DNA of 64,000 nucleotides from assembly GCF_040643635.1 (NCBI RefSeq), contig NZ_JBEYUS010000017.1, forward strand, positions 1-64,000, written 5' to 3'. Positions 8,772 through 17,862 of this stretch are shown here, in pieces. The translations under genes and the position numbers were made by a program. The notes beneath the pieces were generated by a model that worked only from the letters and a program-made list of their open reading frames with translations, was not told the origin of the DNA and searched no databases. Every line of letters starts with the position of its first letter. Positions within the stretch are counted from its first letter, which is position 1. Source of the DNA: Saccharopolyspora_C sp040643635 (GTDB lineage Bacteria; Actinomycetota; Actinomycetes; Mycobacteriales; Pseudonocardiaceae).

Positions 8772-8917
8772 CCCTGCCTCCTTGGACGCGGCCCGTGATC
8801 GCGGCCATCCTGCCACGAGCCGGGGCCGAGATCGGTTTGCCCGACGATCTACCCGGGAACCCGGCGAGTGCACGGACATGCGCACCACGCACTCGACAGC
8901 GGAATTCGGTGATACCC

Positions 8918-9319
8918 GTGGAAACCGGCTACACCCTCGCATTCCTGGTCATCGGCACCGCGCTGGTCTTCGTCGACGGGTGGCTGCTGCGCCGCAGCGG
9001 CACCACCTACCTGGCCGCGGCCTACCCGGACGGCAAGGTCGCCGACTCGGCGAACCAGCTGATCACCGTCCTGTTCCACTTGACGACGCTCGGCGTGCTG
9101 GCGCTGCTGTCCACCGTCCGGATGGGCGGCGGCGACCCGTTGCACGCCCTGCTCACCCGGGTCGGCGTGCTGCTGCTGGTGCTCGCGGTCGCGCACGGCA
9201 TCACGATCTGGCTGCTCGCCCGGCTGCGCACCAAGCAGCGGGAGAAGTCGCTGCAGGAGGAGATCAGCGCCCGCACCAGCGGCCACCTCGACGCGGAACC
9301 CCGCACCGGCACCGGCTGA
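8918..9319 (+). CDS. Small three-helix membrane protein
   Basis: The product of about 133 aa has three predicted transmembrane helices (roughly residues 4-22, 46-66 and 76-98) and ends in a charged cytoplasmic tail rich in Lys/Arg/Glu. The start is uncertain between GTG codons at 8909 and 8918 because no strong ribosome binding site is visible. It is divergent from the dynamin-like gene. The family is not recognised, though integral membrane proteins of this size near iniA/iniC-like genes are compatible with envelope stress functions (inference). Confidence 0.65.
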   Translation: METGYTLAFLVIGTALVFVDGWLLRRSGTTYLAAAYPDGKVADSANQLITVLFHLTTLGVLALLSTVRMGGGDPLHALLTRVGVLLLVLAVAHGITIWLLARLRTKQREKSLQEEISARTSGHLDAEPRTGTG

Positions 9320-9427
9320 TCCGACCGCGGACCCCGCTCCGGGCGGAGGCTCGACTACGACCCCGGTAGGACGGGAACGCGCCGCGAGTATGACGATCCG
9401 GCGATGCTCCGCGCCTACGCTGGGCCG

Positions 9428-10633
9428 ATGCGGAACTGGAGCGCGTGGGCGCGGGCGCATCCGACGGCCGTGGACGGGTGGACCGCGGCACTGCTGTTCG
9501 TCGCCTTCCTGATCTCCGAACCCGACGCGTACGGCCTGGGGTGGCGCGAACTGCCGCCGTACCTCGAACTGCTCGCCTGCGCGCCGGTCGCGTTGCGCCG
9601 CCGCGCCCCGTTGCTCGCCGCGACCGGAGTCCTCGCCGGGGCGGTCGGGACGCACGTGGTCCTGGCGCTGCGGCCGCTGGTCAACCCGGGGCAGGTAGCG
9701 GTGTTCCTGGTGCTGTACGGACTGGTCGTGGCCGGGCGTCGGTGGGCCGGGGCCGTGCTGGCCGTGGCGTTCAACCTGGTCGTGCTGACCGGACTGGTGG
9801 CCGTCGGCCCGCTCCCGTCCGGGTGGCCGGAGCTCGCGGTGGTCAGCGCGACGCTGTTCCACCTGCTGCTCACCGCATTGCTCTGGGCGCTCGGCGAATT
9901 CATCGCCGCCCGGCGCGCGCACCTGCGGGAGGTCGAGGACCGGCTGCGGCGCGCGGAATTCGAGCGGGACCGGCGGGCTCGCCTCGCCGTCGCCGAGGAG
10001 CGCAACCGCATCGCCCGCGAGATCCACGACGTGCTCGCGCACTCGCTCAGCGTGATGATCGCGCAGGCCGACGGGGCGAGCTACGCGCTGCGCACCGATC
10101 CCGAACTCGCCGAGCGGGCGGCCCGCACGATCGGCGACACGGGCCGGACGGCGCTGGCCGAGCTGCGCGGTCTGCTGGAGGTGCTGCGCGACCCGGCCGA
10201 GGGCGGGGCCTGGCCCCCGCCGCCCGGGTCGGTGAGCCTGCGCGAACTGGTCGACCGGGTGCGGCGCCCGGACCTCCCGGTGCGGCTCGAACTCACCGGG
10301 GATGTCGATGGCCTGCCGACGGGGCTCGGCCTCGCCGTGTACCGGATCGCGCAGGAGGCGCTGACGAACGTGCTCAAGCACGGCGGCGGAGCGGCGGTCG
10401 TGCGGGTGGACAACGACGGCCGCGCCGTCGGGCTGGAGATCAGCGACGACGGGTCGCCGTCGGCCGCCGTGCTCGCCGGAACCGGCTCGGGCGAGGGGAA
10501 CGGGCTGGCCGGGATGCGCGAGCGGGCCGCGCTGTACGGCGGGGCGCTGATCGCGGGACCCCGGCCGGAGGGCGGCTGGCGGGTGCACGCGGTGCTGCCG
10601 CTGGTGAGCTCCGACGCGGCTGCGCCGAACTGA
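9428..10633 (+). CDS. Two-component sensor histidine kinase, NarL/DesK type
   Basis: The 401-aa protein has an N-terminal membrane module of four to five helices (about residues 17-160), a coiled dimerisation stretch, the HisKA_3 phosphoacceptor in REIHDVLAHSLSVM (His 200) and a C-terminal HATPase domain with QEALTNVLKH and GNGLAGMRERAALYGG. It should autophosphorylate and pass phosphate to a NarL-type regulator. The cognate regulator is probably the gene at 12489, which is separated from it by a glycosyltransferase gene. A TACGCT hexamer at 9416-9421 sits 6 nt before the ATG, so the mRNA may be leaderless. The stimulus is unknown. Confidence 0.93.
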   Translation: MRNWSAWARAHPTAVDGWTAALLFVAFLISEPDAYGLGWRELPPYLELLACAPVALRRRAPLLAATGVLAGAVGTHVVLALRPLVNPGQVAVFLVLYGLVVAGRRWAGAVLAVAFNLVVLTGLVAVGPLPSGWPELAVVSATLFHLLLTALLWALGEFIAARRAHLREVEDRLRRAEFERDRRARLAVAEERNRIAREIHDVLAHSLSVMIAQADGASYALRTDPELAERAARTIGDTGRTALAELRGLLEVLRDPAEGGAWPPPPGSVSLRELVDRVRRPDLPVRLELTGDVDGLPTGLGLAVYRIAQEALTNVLKHGGGAAVVRVDNDGRAVGLEISDDGSPSAAVLAGTGSGEGNGLAGMRERAALYGGALIAGPRPEGGWRVHAVLPLVSSDAAAPN

Positions 10634-10881
10634 TCGGCGGTCCCGGCGCGAACGCCGCGCCCCTGTCCCACCGGGTCGACCGGTCGACATGTCGCCGGGG
10701 ATTCGGCCACTTGTCGACAAATCCCCAGGTCGCCGGTCGGGTGCCGTGCGTCGCCGGGATGAGCTGACGTCCTACCCCGGTGGGACGTGCGGCGGTGCCG
10801 GGTTCAACGCTCAGGCGGACGCGCGCGCAGCGGTCCGCGCCGGAGTCTGGGCCGGTCCTAGCCCCGAACCGGGAAGTGGTC
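10634..10881. other. Intergenic region with clustered palindromes
   Basis: Between the kinase and the glycosyltransferase lie GTCGACCGGTCGAC (10675-10688) and TTGTCGACAA (10711-10720), both perfect palindromes. The hexamers around 10697-10703 and 10720-10726 (GGGGATT/AATCCCC) form a further dyad. These could be operator sites or a structured terminator. No gene was seen. Confidence 0.4.
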
Positions 10882-12414
10882 ATGCCGCCCGCACTCGATG
10901 AGCGTTCCCGCCTCGTTCCACCGCCCGCACCGGGTACCGCCGCCGCACCATCCGCGTTGCCCGCGCTCGCCACCCGGCCGCTGCTGCTGATCGCCGCCGC
11001 CGTGATCGGGGTGCTGCTGCTCACCAGCGGCCGTTACGGGATCTACGCCGACGAGCTGTACTTCCTCGCCGCCGGGCACCACCTGGACTGGGGGTATGTC
11101 GACCAGCCTCCGCTGGTGCCGCTGATCGCGCTGCTTGCCGACACCGCGTTCCCCGGTTCGCTGCTCGCGCTGCGGCTGCTGCCCGCGCTCGCGGCGGGAA
11201 CCGGGGTCGTGCTGACGGCCCTGCTCGCGCGGGAGTTCGGCGGTGATCGCCGGGCGCAGCTGCTGGCGGGCGGGGCCTGGGCGGTCGCCGGGCAGACGTC
11301 GGCGGGCGGGCACATGCTCGCGACCGTCTCCTTCGACCCGTTGCTGTGGACCGCGGTGCTGTGGCCGCTGGTCCGCTGGGTGCGGCTGCGCGAGCAGGGC
11401 GTGCGGCAGGACCGGCTGCTGCTCGCGGCCTGTGCCTGCACGGCCCTGGCGATGCAGGTCAAGCTGCTGATCCCGGTGCTGTGGCTGGTGCTGGGGCTCG
11501 TGCTGCTGTGCGCCGGGCCGCGGTCGTTGCTGCGCCGCCCGCTGCTGTGGGCCGGTGCGGCGGGCGCGCTGCTCACCGCGGCGCCGACGCTGTGGTGGCA
11601 GGCCACCCACGGCTGGCCGCAGCTGAGCATGGGCGAGGCCGTCGCCGCGGAGAGCTCCTTCGGCGTGCTCCTGCTGCCCGCCGTGGTGCTGTGCGCGGGA
11701 ATTCCCGGCGGAGTGCTGGTGTGCTTCGGCTGCTGGCGATTGCTGCGCGCGCCGGAGCTGCGGCCGTACCGCTTCCTCGGCTGGACGGTCCTCGGGGTGG
11801 CCGTGCTGGTGGCGCTGACGGAATCGCGGCCGTACTACTCGGCCGGCGCGTACGGGCTGCTGTTCGCGGTCGGTGCCGTCCAGCTCCGGGCGCGGTGGTT
11901 CTCCGTGCGGCTGTACGCGGTCTCCGCGCTGGTCGCCGCCGTGGCGACGTTGCCGGTGCTGCCGGTCGCGCTGATCCCGCGGTTCGACCTGGTGGGCACC
12001 GGCAGCGTGGGCTGGCCGGAGCTCACCGCGATCGTCGAGCGCAACGCCCAGGAACACGCGGCACCGGTGATCGCCGAGGACTACTGGGTGGCGAGCGCGG
12101 TGCACCACTACGGCCGGACCGAGGTGTACAGCGCGAGCCGGGGGTACTGGGCGTTCGGCAGGCCCGCCGAGCACGTCCGGAGCGCGATCTATGTGGGCGG
12201 GCGGCGGGACTTCCTCCTCCGCCACTTCGGTTCCGTGCGGCGGGCGGACACGGTGCGCACCGGCCTGCCGTCGCTGTACGAGGGCACTCCCGTGTGGGTG
12301 GTGGCGGAGCCCCGGCGGCCGTGGGAGCTGCTCTGGCGCGACCTGTGGCACATCGGGCTCCGGCACGACGGGACGCCGTCCGGCGCGCCGCCCGCGGTCA
12401 CCGCGGGCGGGTAG
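10882..12414 (+). CDS. GT39-family membrane glycosyltransferase (ArnT/PMT-like)
   Basis: The 510-aa polytopic protein has about ten hydrophobic helices. The first extracytoplasmic loop carries GRYGIYADELYFLAAG, whose Asp-Glu pair matches the catalytic D/E of the GT-C fold dolichyl-phosphate-mannose:protein mannosyltransferase/ArnT family. VDQPPLVPL follows, as in related actinobacterial proteins. A C-terminal soluble extracytoplasmic domain ends the protein. Such enzymes transfer a sugar from a polyprenyl-phosphate donor to a lipid, glycan or protein. The ATG at 10882 has GGGAAG 8 nt upstream. It sits between a histidine kinase and its probable regulator, so it may belong to that regulated envelope function. 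Acceptor and donor are unknown. Confidence 0.85.
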   Translation: MPPALDERSRLVPPPAPGTAAAPSALPALATRPLLLIAAAVIGVLLLTSGRYGIYADELYFLAAGHHLDWGYVDQPPLVPLIALLADTAFPGSLLALRLLPALAAGTGVVLTALLAREFGGDRRAQLLAGGAWAVAGQTSAGGHMLATVSFDPLLWTAVLWPLVRWVRLREQGVRQDRLLLAACACTALAMQVKLLIPVLWLVLGLVLLCAGPRSLLRRPLLWAGAAGALLTAAPTLWWQATHGWPQLSMGEAVAAESSFGVLLLPAVVLCAGIPGGVLVCFGCWRLLRAPELRPYRFLGWTVLGVAVLVALTESRPYYSAGAYGLLFAVGAVQLRARWFSVRLYAVSALVAAVATLPVLPVALIPRFDLVGTGSVGWPELTAIVERNAQEHAAPVIAEDYWVASAVHHYGRTEVYSASRGYWAFGRPAEHVRSAIYVGGRRDFLLRHFGSVRRADTVRTGLPSLYEGTPVWVVAEPRRPWELLWRDLWHIGLRHDGTPSGAPPAVTAGG

Positions 12415-12488
12415 GGCCGGCGAGGGTTGTCACGGAGATCATCCGGAACCGGCCCCCCGGACCGCCCGGGCGCTTAGGGTCGGTGGCC

Positions 12489-13145
12489 ATGATCCGGGTG
12501 CTGCTCGTCGACGACCAGGAACTGATGCGCATGGGGTTCCGCATGGTGCTCGACGCGCACCCGGACATCGAGGTCGTGGGCGATGCCGGCGACGGTGCGG
12601 AGGCCGTGCGGCTCGCCCGGCGGCTCGACCCGGACGTGGTGCTGATGGACGTGCGGATGCCGGTGCTGGACGGCATCGAGGCGACCCGGCTGATCACCGC
12701 CGACTGCAACGCGAAGGTCCTGGTGCTCACCACGTTCGACCTGGACGAGTACTCCCTGGCCGCCCTCCGCGGTGGAGCGAGCGGATTCCTGCTCAAGGAC
12801 ATCCAGCCGAGCGGCCTGGTAGCGGCGGTGCGGTCCGTCGCGGTCGGCGACGCGGTCGTCGCGCCCAGCGTCACCCGGCGGCTGCTGGAGCGGTTCCTGG
12901 ACACCTCCACCGCCGGCGTCCGGGACCGCGCCGCGCTCGACGTGCTGACCGAGCGGGAGCGAGAAGTGCTGGCGCTGGTGGGCAAGGGGCTCAACAACCA
13001 GGAACTGGCCGCGACCCTGCACGTCTCCGAAGCCACCGTGAAGACCCACGTCGGCCGGGTGCTGGCGAAGCTCGGCGTCCGGGACCGGGTGCAGGCGGTG
13101 ATCGTCGCCTACGAGACCGGCCTGGTCCGCCTCGGCGAACGCTGA
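12489..13145 (+). CDS. Response regulator, NarL/FixJ family
   Basis: The 218-aa protein joins a receiver domain (acidic pocket DDQ at 8-10, phosphoacceptor Asp 54 in LMDVRMP, Lys in FLLKD) to a LuxR-type DNA-binding domain (LTEREREVLALVGKG through ATVKTHVGRVLAKLG). It should bind DNA when phosphorylated, most likely by the kinase encoded at 9428. A TAGGGT hexamer at 12475-12480 lies 8 nt before the ATG, suggesting leaderless transcription and its own promoter. It is closely similar in design to the second regulator at 21453. Confidence 0.94.
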   Translation: MIRVLLVDDQELMRMGFRMVLDAHPDIEVVGDAGDGAEAVRLARRLDPDVVLMDVRMPVLDGIEATRLITADCNAKVLVLTTFDLDEYSLAALRGGASGFLLKDIQPSGLVAAVRSVAVGDAVVAPSVTRRLLERFLDTSTAGVRDRAALDVLTEREREVLALVGKGLNNQELAATLHVSEATVKTHVGRVLAKLGVRDRVQAVIVAYETGLVRLGER

Positions 13146-13184
13146 GGCCCCTCCCCGCGCCCCGGGGGAGAACGTCCGCATCGA

Positions 13185-13203
13185 GGGACGGCACATCCGT
13201 CCC
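13185..13203. terminator. Short hairpin after the response regulator
   Basis: GGGACGG and CCGTCCC arms pair around a 5-nt loop about 40 bp past the stop codon of the regulator. There is no T tract, so termination activity is probable only. Confidence 0.45.
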
Positions 13204-13331
13204 GTCCCGGCGCCCCGGGACGACCCGTCCCTCTCCCGACGGAGATCCGGTGGCCCCGCCGCGCGAGATCGAGGTGCGCGGCCGCCCGCCGGGGCGGCAC
13301 GTTCGCGCTGGTGGCGGCTAGCCTGGTCGGC

Positions 13332-14132
13332 GTGCCCGATCCCGCATGGAAGCCCAGGCTCGTCGCGCTCGACGTGGACGGAACGCTGCTCGACCCCGAC
13401 TCGCAGACCATCTCGCCGGCGGTGCGGGACGCGGTCCGCCGCGTCGCGGCCGCCGGCGCGCACGTCGTGATCGCGACCGGGCGCAGCATGCTCGGCACGC
13501 TGCCGGTGCTGCGCGAACTCGGCCTCGACAGCGGGGTGGCGCTGTGCTCGAACGGCGCGGTCACCCTCGACGCCGCCACCGGCGACGCGCTGGCCGTGGA
13601 GACCTTCGACCCGGCGCCGGTGCACGCGCGCCTCGCCCCGCTGCTGCCCGGCGCCTCCTACGCGGTGGAGCAGGTCGGCACCGGCAGCCTCGTCACCAGC
13701 CCGTTCCGCGAGTACCAGCTGCACGGGCCGCAGCGGCTCGCGTCCCTCGACGAACTGGTCTCGGCCCCCGTGCCGCGGCTCATCGCGAACTGGGAGGACC
13801 ACCCGCCGCAGGAGGTGTTCGACGCGCTCGCCGACACCGAGCTCCCCGGCTGCACCACCACCATCGACCACTACGAACCGTGGGTGACGGTGGTGCCCGC
13901 CGGGGTCACCAAGGGCGCCGCGCTGGAGAAGCTGCGCACCGAGCTCGGAGTGTCCGCAGAGGACACCTTCGCGGCCGGGGACGGCACCAACGACGTGCAG
14001 ATGCTGCGCTGGGCCGCGCACGGCGTCGCCATGGGCCAGGCTCCCGAGCAGGTCCGCGCCGCCGCCACCGAGACCACCGGGCCCGTCACCGAGGACGGCG
14101 TGGTCGCCGCTCTCGCCCGCTGGTTCCCCTGA
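13332..14132 (+). CDS. HAD-superfamily phosphatase, Cof/IIB subfamily
   Basis: The 266-aa protein shows HAD motif I as ALDVDGTLLD near residue 14, motif II around VIATGRS, the motif III lysine in VTKGAALEKL and motif IV as AAGDGTNDVQML. A Cof-type cap domain lies between motifs II and III. Such enzymes dephosphorylate sugar phosphates or flavin precursors; the substrate cannot be assigned. The GTG at 13332 has TAGCCT at 13319-13324, so it is probably leaderless. Confidence 0.9.
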   Translation: MPDPAWKPRLVALDVDGTLLDPDSQTISPAVRDAVRRVAAAGAHVVIATGRSMLGTLPVLRELGLDSGVALCSNGAVTLDAATGDALAVETFDPAPVHARLAPLLPGASYAVEQVGTGSLVTSPFREYQLHGPQRLASLDELVSAPVPRLIANWEDHPPQEVFDALADTELPGCTTTIDHYEPWVTVVPAGVTKGAALEKLRTELGVSAEDTFAAGDGTNDVQMLRWAAHGVAMGQAPEQVRAAATETTGPVTEDGVVAALARWFP

Positions 14133-14504
14133 TCTCGTCGCCCCGCTCCCGTCGTGGGGCCGTGGCGGAAACCTCGGCGGTGCCCGCGCCGCCGCTTCCT
14201 CGGCGCGGCCGCGACGTCCGTCCGCACCCCGGCGACCTCGCCGTCCTCGCGCGGGAACCGCTGCGCATCCGCGGCGGCGCGGTCGGCTGCTCAGCCGCTC
14301 CGCCGCCGCTGCGGAACGGACGGGCGCGAGCCGGCCGAACGGTCCGCGGGTAGTACGCAAGAACTACGCGGGGACCCGTCCGAACAGGCCGAACGGCTCA
14401 CCCGTCGTGGCCGGACGACCGAGGTGCCCGACCCACCGCGCCGGGCAGAGTTCACCTCGGCGCCCGGACCACCGCCGAGGCGCGCCCCGCACTCGGAGGT
14501 CACC
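14133..14504. other. Intergenic region with imperfect dyad
   Basis: This stretch carries no recognised gene. At about 14341-14374 an imperfect inverted repeat centred on GTAGT...ACTAC with GC-rich flanks could be the terminator of the HAD gene or an operator for the ABC exporter that follows. Confidence 0.4.
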
Positions 14505-15455
14505 ATGATCGAGGCTGAAGGCCTCACCAAGCGATACGGGTCGAAGGTCGCCGTCAACGACCTGTCGTTCACCGCGAAGCCCGGCACCGTCACCGGATTC
14601 CTCGGGCCGAACGGCGCGGGCAAGTCCACCACGATGCGCATGATCCTCGGCCTGGACCGCCCGACCGCGGGCAGCGTGCGGGTCGACGGCAAGCTGTACG
14701 GCGAGCTGCGCGAACCGCTGCGCACCGTCGGCGCGCTCATCGACGCCAAGTGGGTGCACCCGAACCGCTCGGCGCACGACCACCTGCGCTGGCTCGCGAA
14801 GTCCAACCGCATCCCGGTGTCCCGCGTCGACGAGGTCCTCGACATGGTCGGCCTCGGCGAGGTCGCCGGGAAGCGCGCCGGCGGGTTCTCCCTCGGGATG
14901 TCGCAGCGGCTCGGCATCGCCGCCGCCCTGCTCGGCGACCCGAAGATCCTGCTGTTCGACGAACCCGTCAACGGGCTCGACCCCGAAGGCATCCACTGGA
15001 TCCGCCGCTTCATGCGCAAGCTCGCCGACGAGGGCCGCACGGTGTTCGTCTCCAGCCACCTGCTCACCGAGATGTCGCTGACCGCCGAACAGCTCGTCGT
15101 CGTCGGCAAGGGCGAGCTGATCGCCCAGTGCAGCACCGACGAGTTCGTGGCGGGCGCGGGTCTCACCTCGCTGACCGTCCGCTCCCCGCAGGCGGCCCGG
15201 CTGCGCGAACTGCTCGCCGCGGCGGGCATCGTCGTCAAGCCCGCCGACCCCACCGCGCCCGACACGATCGTCGTGACCGGCGCCGAGAGCGACCGGATCG
15301 GCGAGATCGCCGCCGCGCACGGCGTCGTGCTGCACGAGCTGTCCCCGCAGCGCGGTTCGCTGGAAGAAGCGTTCATGCAGCTCACCGGGGACGCCGTGGA
15401 ATACCAGACCGATTTCGGCGGCGCGCTCGCCACCGCCGGGAAGGATGTCCGATGA
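14505..15455 (+). CDS. ABC exporter ATP-binding protein, drug-resistance type
   Basis: The 316-aa protein has Walker A in LGPNGAGKSTTMRM (about residues 35-48), signature SLGMSQRLGIAAALLG, Walker B ILLFDEPVNGLDP with the catalytic Glu, and an H-loop in VFVSSHLL. A C-terminal extension of about 90 residues is typical of DrrA/CcmA-like exporters (LEEAFMQLTGDAVEY). It energises the adjacent permease. The ATG at 14505 follows GGAGG at 5 nt. The stop overlaps the permease start (ATGA), so the two are translationally coupled. Confidence 0.94.
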   Translation: MIEAEGLTKRYGSKVAVNDLSFTAKPGTVTGFLGPNGAGKSTTMRMILGLDRPTAGSVRVDGKLYGELREPLRTVGALIDAKWVHPNRSAHDHLRWLAKSNRIPVSRVDEVLDMVGLGEVAGKRAGGFSLGMSQRLGIAAALLGDPKILLFDEPVNGLDPEGIHWIRRFMRKLADEGRTVFVSSHLLTEMSLTAEQLVVVGKGELIAQCSTDEFVAGAGLTSLTVRSPQAARLRELLAAAGIVVKPADPTAPDTIVVTGAESDRIGEIAAAHGVVLHELSPQRGSLEEAFMQLTGDAVEYQTDFGGALATAGKDVR

Positions 15456-16177
15456 CCCTGCTCGCCGTGGAACGCATCAAGCTGTTCTCCACCCGGTCGC
15501 CGTGGTGGTGCGCGGCGCTCGCCGTCGGACTGCCCATCTCCTTCGCCGGTGCCATGGCCGCCTCCGCCGACGAGGGCCTCTCCGTCGGCGGGGCCATGTC
15601 CGGCCACCAGTTCGGGCTGATGGTCGTGCTCGTGATGGCCGTGCTGGCGATCACCACCGAATACCGCTTCGGCACCATCCGCGCCACGTTCCAGGCCGCG
15701 CCCAACCGGGCCTCGGTGCTGCTGTCGAAGGCCGCGGTCGTCGGCATCACCGGGTTCGTGCTGGGCGAGCTGGCCGGCTTCGGTTCCTGGGGGCTCGCCC
15801 AACTGCTCGCTCCCGGGCCCGAACTGGCGCTGGACAGCGCCGACCGGATCCGCGAGGTCGCGGGCGCCGGACCGGTGTTCGCCGTGACCGCCGTGCTCGC
15901 GCTCGGCATCGGGACGCTGCTGCGGCAGACCGCGGGCGCGGTGACGCTGCTGATCGTGTGGGTGCTGCTCGGGGAGTCGCTCATCGCGCTCGTCCCCAAC
16001 ATCGGCCCCGACCTGGTGCAGTGGATGCCGTTCAACGTCGGCGGCCGCTTCCTGACGACCTACCCGGACCCGAGCGCGGTGCCGCTCGGACCGTGGGCCT
16101 CGCTGGCGTACTTCGCGGCGTTCGCGGTCGTCTCGCTCGCTGCGGCGATCGTCGTGACCCGGCGCAGGGACGCCTGA
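15452..16177 (+). CDS. ABC exporter permease subunit (ABC-2 type)
   Basis: The 241-aa protein has about six transmembrane helices in the ABC-2 arrangement and begins with the characteristic amphipathic start LLAVERIKLFSTRSPWW. The cytoplasmic segment EYRFGTIRATFQAAPNR is typical of bacitracin/lantibiotic or daunorubicin-type exporter permeases. It overlaps the ATPase gene by 4 bp and probably forms a heterotetramer with it. The substrate is unknown; self-resistance or envelope lipid export are possibilities. Confidence 0.88.
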   Translation: MTLLAVERIKLFSTRSPWWCAALAVGLPISFAGAMAASADEGLSVGGAMSGHQFGLMVVLVMAVLAITTEYRFGTIRATFQAAPNRASVLLSKAAVVGITGFVLGELAGFGSWGLAQLLAPGPELALDSADRIREVAGAGPVFAVTAVLALGIGTLLRQTAGAVTLLIVWVLLGESLIALVPNIGPDLVQWMPFNVGGRFLTTYPDPSAVPLGPWASLAYFAAFAVVSLAAAIVVTRRRDA

Positions 16178-16480
16178 GCGGCCGGTGCGGCCTGCGCCAC
16201 GGCGTTACCCGGCCCGCCCGAGAGGCTGATCACCCCGGAAGATAAGATCTCGGCAAGATCGAGCCGTGATCGCAGTTCCGATCGGAATCCGCTTCGGCCG
16301 CACCATCGGCCGTACGCCGGAACAGCGGAATTCGCACCACGGTGGATCAGGGACCAAGGTGCCGGGCCCGGCTCGACACCTCCGGGGCGGTCGAGCGCTC
16401 GCGAGGCGCGAAGACCGTGCGGCACAACAGAATCGACCGACTGCAGCAGCGCTCGGGGGCGCCGGCGGTCGGGACGGGGG
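16178..16480. other. Intergenic region, nothing recognised
   Basis: This non-coding stretch lies between the convergent permease and stress-protein genes. I see no gene with a ribosome binding site and no RNA signature in it. Confidence 0.4.
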
Positions 16481-16518
16481 AGGGCCCGGGCTGTCATTCG
16501 GGGGATGGCCCGGGCCCT
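16481..16518. terminator. Hairpin between convergent genes
   Basis: Eleven-nt arms (16481-16491 and 16508-16518) pair perfectly around a 16-nt loop. On the plus strand the stem is followed by GTGCTTTTCCC. It lies 50 bp past the stop of the minus-strand universal stress gene and may serve both directions. Confidence 0.55.
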
Positions 16519-16568
16519 GTGCTTTTCCCAGTGGATCTTGGTTCTTCTTCCGGCTCGGCGGATCCGCC

Positions 16569-17033
16569 TCACACGGCCGGACGCACCACGAGGACCGGGC
16601 AGGCCGCGTGGCGGACGCATTGTTCGGCGACCGAGCCCAGCAGCAGGCCCGCGAATCCGCCGCGACCGCGATGGCCCACCACCAGCAGGTCCGCGCCGCG
16701 GGACGCCGACAGCAGCGCCTGCGGTGACGGGGAGTGCACGATGTGCCGCTGCACCGGGATCCGGGGCGCCGGACCCAGCCGGTCGCGCACGATCCGCTCC
16801 GCCGATTCGTCCACCGACCGCTGGTAGGCGTCCATGCTCGGCACCGCTCCCGGCGGGCAGTCCGCGGGCCGCGGCGCCGTGCGCATGCTCCACGCCCGCA
16901 CCACGTGCAGCACCCCCGACCGCAGCTCCGCCTCGTGCGCGGCCACGTCCAGCGCGCGCAACGAGGACGGCGACCCGTCGAGCCCGACGGCGACCCCGCC
17001 GTCGACCTCCACCCGCTGCACGGTGCGTTCCAC
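16569..17033 (-). CDS. Universal stress protein, UspA family
   Basis: The 154-aa single-domain protein has the N-terminal VAVGLDGSPSSLRALDVAA (about residues 14-32) and the ATP-binding signature GHRGRGGFAGLLLGSVAEQC near residues 120-139, matching G-2x-G-9x-G(S/T), so it should be of the nucleotide-binding type. These cytosolic proteins are induced by stationary phase, hypoxia or other stresses in actinobacteria. The GTG at 17033 is preceded by GGTGGAG. It is divergent from the gene at 17256 with about 220 bp between; no clear DosR-type box was seen. Confidence 0.9.
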   Translation of the reverse strand: MERTVQRVEVDGGVAVGLDGSPSSLRALDVAAHEAELRSGVLHVVRAWSMRTAPRPADCPPGAVPSMDAYQRSVDESAERIVRDRLGPAPRIPVQRHIVHSPSPQALLSASRGADLLVVGHRGRGGFAGLLLGSVAEQCVRHAACPVLVVRPAV

Positions 17034-17255
17034 GGCTCCACTCCACCGCCTCCCGGCCCCGCTGTCGACTCGACCACTCGAACGAGTCCGATATGCGATG
17101 GTTCACAACCGGTGTCGGAAACTTCACATGATCGTCGGCCTGTGGTAATGCATAAGGCAGGACGCGTGCCTCCACATCAACGTCGCTGAGGTGCATGCGC
17201 CACGCCGACCGCCACAGCGGTCCAGCGTGCTTCTTCCAACAGCAGATTGGTGGGC

Positions 17256-17825
17256 ATGGTGCATTCGACCGAGTGCTCGCCGGAGCGGCGCGATCCGCCG
17301 CGTCCCCGGCGAAACCAGACCGACGTGCTCCTCGAACCGGTTCCCCGGCTGGAGTGGTCACTGGCCACCGAGGCGCACCCCACGGCCGCCGAAGCCGCCG
17401 CACCCGCCTCGCTGCGCGGGAGCTGGATCCACACCGCCGCCGAGCAGAAGGTGCTCGACCTCTACCGCAAGCTGCACGGCCCGGTGAGCAGGCTGCCCTC
17501 CCCGTGGTGGCTGCGGGCGCTGGACCGCGGCGAGCTGTCCTCGCGGAACGAGGGCTTCGCGTTCGAGGACGACGTGCACCGCCTGCTCGTCAGCCGCGGC
17601 GGCTGGGTGTTCGTGCCCTGGGCGGGCAACGGCGAGACCGGGTACTGGGAGTACGCGCCCTCCGAACGCGGCACCAGGCAGGCGCCGACGACCGTCGCGC
17701 TCACCGACGACCACCCCGGCTGGGTCCAGGTCGTCGCCGCCTACACCGACGGGCCACCGCCGCCGCTGCCGCTCAGCGGCACCGCCGGGTTGCTCGCCGC
17801 GCTGCCGGTCGTCGAATCCTGGTAG
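17256..17825 (+). CDS. Hypothetical protein, tryptophan-rich, no recognised family
   Basis: The product of about 189 aa has a short basic start, then a globular part with several conserved-looking Trp residues (GSWIHTAAEQKVLDLYRKLHG, PSPWWLRALDRGEL, GGWVFVPWAGNGETGYWEYAPS). No signal peptide, membrane helix or known motif is visible. The ATG at 17256 was preferred over an in-frame TTG at 17247, but no strong ribosome binding site distinguishes them. It is followed 37 bp later by trmB. Function unknown. Confidence 0.65.
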   Translation: MVHSTECSPERRDPPRPRRNQTDVLLEPVPRLEWSLATEAHPTAAEAAAPASLRGSWIHTAAEQKVLDLYRKLHGPVSRLPSPWWLRALDRGELSSRNEGFAFEDDVHRLLVSRGGWVFVPWAGNGETGYWEYAPSERGTRQAPTTVALTDDHPGWVQVVAAYTDGPPPPLPLSGTAGLLAALPVVESW

Positions 17826-17862
17826 CGGCCCTGCCCGGGGGGTTTGCGATACTCACCTCTCG

